NCBI GenBank assembly: GCA_963281255.1
Contig: OY725494.1
Location: forward strand, 2,307,934 to 2,371,933
Length of the DNA stretch: 64,000 bases
Source of the DNA: Aphrocallistes beatrix
Taxonomy: Eukaryota; Porifera; Hexactinellida; Sceptrulophora; Aphrocallistidae
Reading direction: 5' to 3'
Position numbers and translations under genes: made by a program. The notes under the pieces were generated by a model that saw only the letters and a list, made by a program, of their open reading frames with translations, made no database searches and was not told where the DNA came from. Below, piece by piece: positions 62,603 through 64,000 of this stretch. Every line of letters begins with the position of its first letter. Within the stretch, counting starts at the first letter, position 1.

Positions 62603-64000
62603 CTAATGACTGATACCAATAGAAGATTAAATTCCAATGGCTGAAATAGACACGACTAGAATTGTGCTAACATTTTCAGAATTAATTAATTGATCCATTC
62701 GGACTCGTTAAGTGCGTAACGTATTGTGAGGATATATTCACCCCCCTAGTTATTTACATTCCTTTCTATTTTGAGATACGAAATGGTTGTGTCAATCCTA
62801 GGTCATTCATCCTAAAATTTCAACTTAGGGAATACTTTTCTCTGGATTACTTGCATTTAAATTATGGCTATAAAAAGGGCGGCAAAGAAATTTGAATATT
62901 TAAAAATTGACACATGCTCTGGAGTGTCACAATTCCATCTGTGTGGAAGCAACACATCGTTTATCCGAAGAATACTCAGGAAACTCTGCCAATATCCCTT
63001 GGAACCAGACTCTCAACTACCTCCACGGGTAAAAAATCAATAGAACCAATTTACCCAATCAACATTAAATAGCTAACTTATCCGATTGCATTATCAATTC
63101 TAGATGCTAGTAGACGTACCCTGAACAAATTCAATAACGGAACTCTAGGATGGATGGGTCAACCCTGGCCTGACTGGCAGGGCCACTTCACCGCTCCTGA
63201 TCAACTATTTAAACATTTATTAAAGAAAACCAACGGTCCTTCCAGTCACTCAAGTCTTAAATATTTTAGAAATATTGTTCTGTTTCGAAGGAACCAGATC
63301 CGGGCTTAAGTGGCGTACAGACAACAACGACTAAGCATGTAATGGATGAGGTATATGGGTAGTATGTCTTTAGCTAAACAGTAACGGCACATGTAAAACA
63401 GAAGAGTAGTTGCCAAGCCGCTGCGAGTGGGAACAATCCTTTCTCCCTTCTCTAAGCTAGTGCTGGTCCGCTTCAGAGAGAAGCCGTGATGACGTAGATT
63501 GTCCGGTAACCCGTGCGTGGTCTCAAAACGAGTACTGTAGACTAGTAGGGCAATACTACATTACTAGAAATAATAACGGCGATTAAATGCTCAAAACTCA
63601 TTATATATCGAACTCTTATATATATATGTGTGAAAAATGCTTAATTAACGTGAACCTAGGTTTAAAATGAAACATAGTATGCGGTGTGCGTAGAGAATCA
63701 TCTCATCAGTTATTTTCGATATCTGCTTTGATGCTATTGGTGAAGTATACATTTGGCTGATAATCTCGAGGTTGAGAACGAGTGATTGATCCTAAATATA
63801 TTATACAAATGGTATTAGATACTCGATTTGTTCGAATGTGCTCTCTATGCTAAAAGAGCCAGTACTAAAATGATGTTGTCGTTTGTCGGTAATTTTTCGC
63901 CTACAAAAGTTTAAGAGATAATGACTTGAAATCTTTTGTGATGATGCAGAAGTGCGTAATTGGTATCCACGTTTTTATAAGGAACTGCAATCTGAAATTG
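62603..64000. other. KMT2C/D 5' flank, no feature recognised
   Basis: Upstream of the first recognised KMT2C/D exon. No donor-bounded exon with a plausible start was identified, and no repeat matched the families above. A missing first exon of KMT2C/D, coding or not, could be here or beyond the window. Confidence 0.4.

Noticed and set aside
1-64000. CRISPR arrays, tRNA, rRNA or bacterial operons
   Set aside because: No regular spaced direct repeats, no tRNA-like A/B boxes noticed, and spliced animal genes throughout. I could not run covariance models.

Overview
The window is nuclear DNA of an animal (metazoan). It has spliced genes with GT-AG introns, and it encodes Afadin, a KMT2C/D-type histone methyltransferase, a ZRSR2-type splicing factor, SLC35B4 and UBE3D orthologues. 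Intergenic and intronic DNA is AT-rich and packed with short non-autonomous DNA transposons, while exons are clearly GC-richer. The proteins fit a non-vertebrate, possibly early-branching animal (a sponge is possible), but nothing in the sequence fixes the phylum. No rRNA, tRNA, CRISPR or prokaryotic feature was seen.

Layout. 0.85-3.1 kb (+): a three-exon METTL27-like methyltransferase. 3.1-5.6 kb: foldback elements and a 12-unit minisatellite. 5.9-7.5 kb (+): a Frizzled-like seven-transmembrane receptor. 8-12.8 kb: MITEs, one orphan ORF (10.0-10.6 kb) and a roughly 0.9 kb repeat element. 12.8-17.4 kb (-): an intronless Afadin. 19.9-20.9 kb (-): SLC35B4. 21.4-21.9 kb (-): a broken coiled-coil gene. 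23.0-23.9 kb (-): a ZRSR2-like U2AF35-related factor.

From 25.76 to 62.6 kb (-) one gene dominates: a KMT2C/D (MLL3/4, Trithorax-related) H3K4 methyltransferase. I could follow it through 30 exons whose phases all agree (8,151 nt; 2,711 aa from the first in-frame ATG). It carries ePHD1, two PHD clusters, an HMG-like segment, a 3.2 kb Pro/Ser-rich exon, ePHD2, FYRN/FYRC, a Win motif, SET and post-SET. Its introns hold most of the repeats in the window and, in intron 1 on the opposite strand, an intact intronless UBE3D gene (60.3-61.5 kb).

Mobile DNA. At least four classes recur: (a) palindromic Tc1/mariner-like foldback MITEs of 0.2-0.9 kb flanked by TA; (b) short pogo-like MITEs beginning CAGT and flanked by TA; (c) hAT-like MITEs, three with exact 8-bp target duplications; (d) a family of about 530-565 bp without long terminal inverted repeats, carrying an internal TA microsatellite and a GC-rich multi-hairpin terminus, resembling in architecture DINE-1/Helentron-type non-autonomous elements, plus a related second family. 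The genes have no evident operon-like relation; they share chromatin, adhesion, splicing and Golgi housekeeping roles typical of animals.
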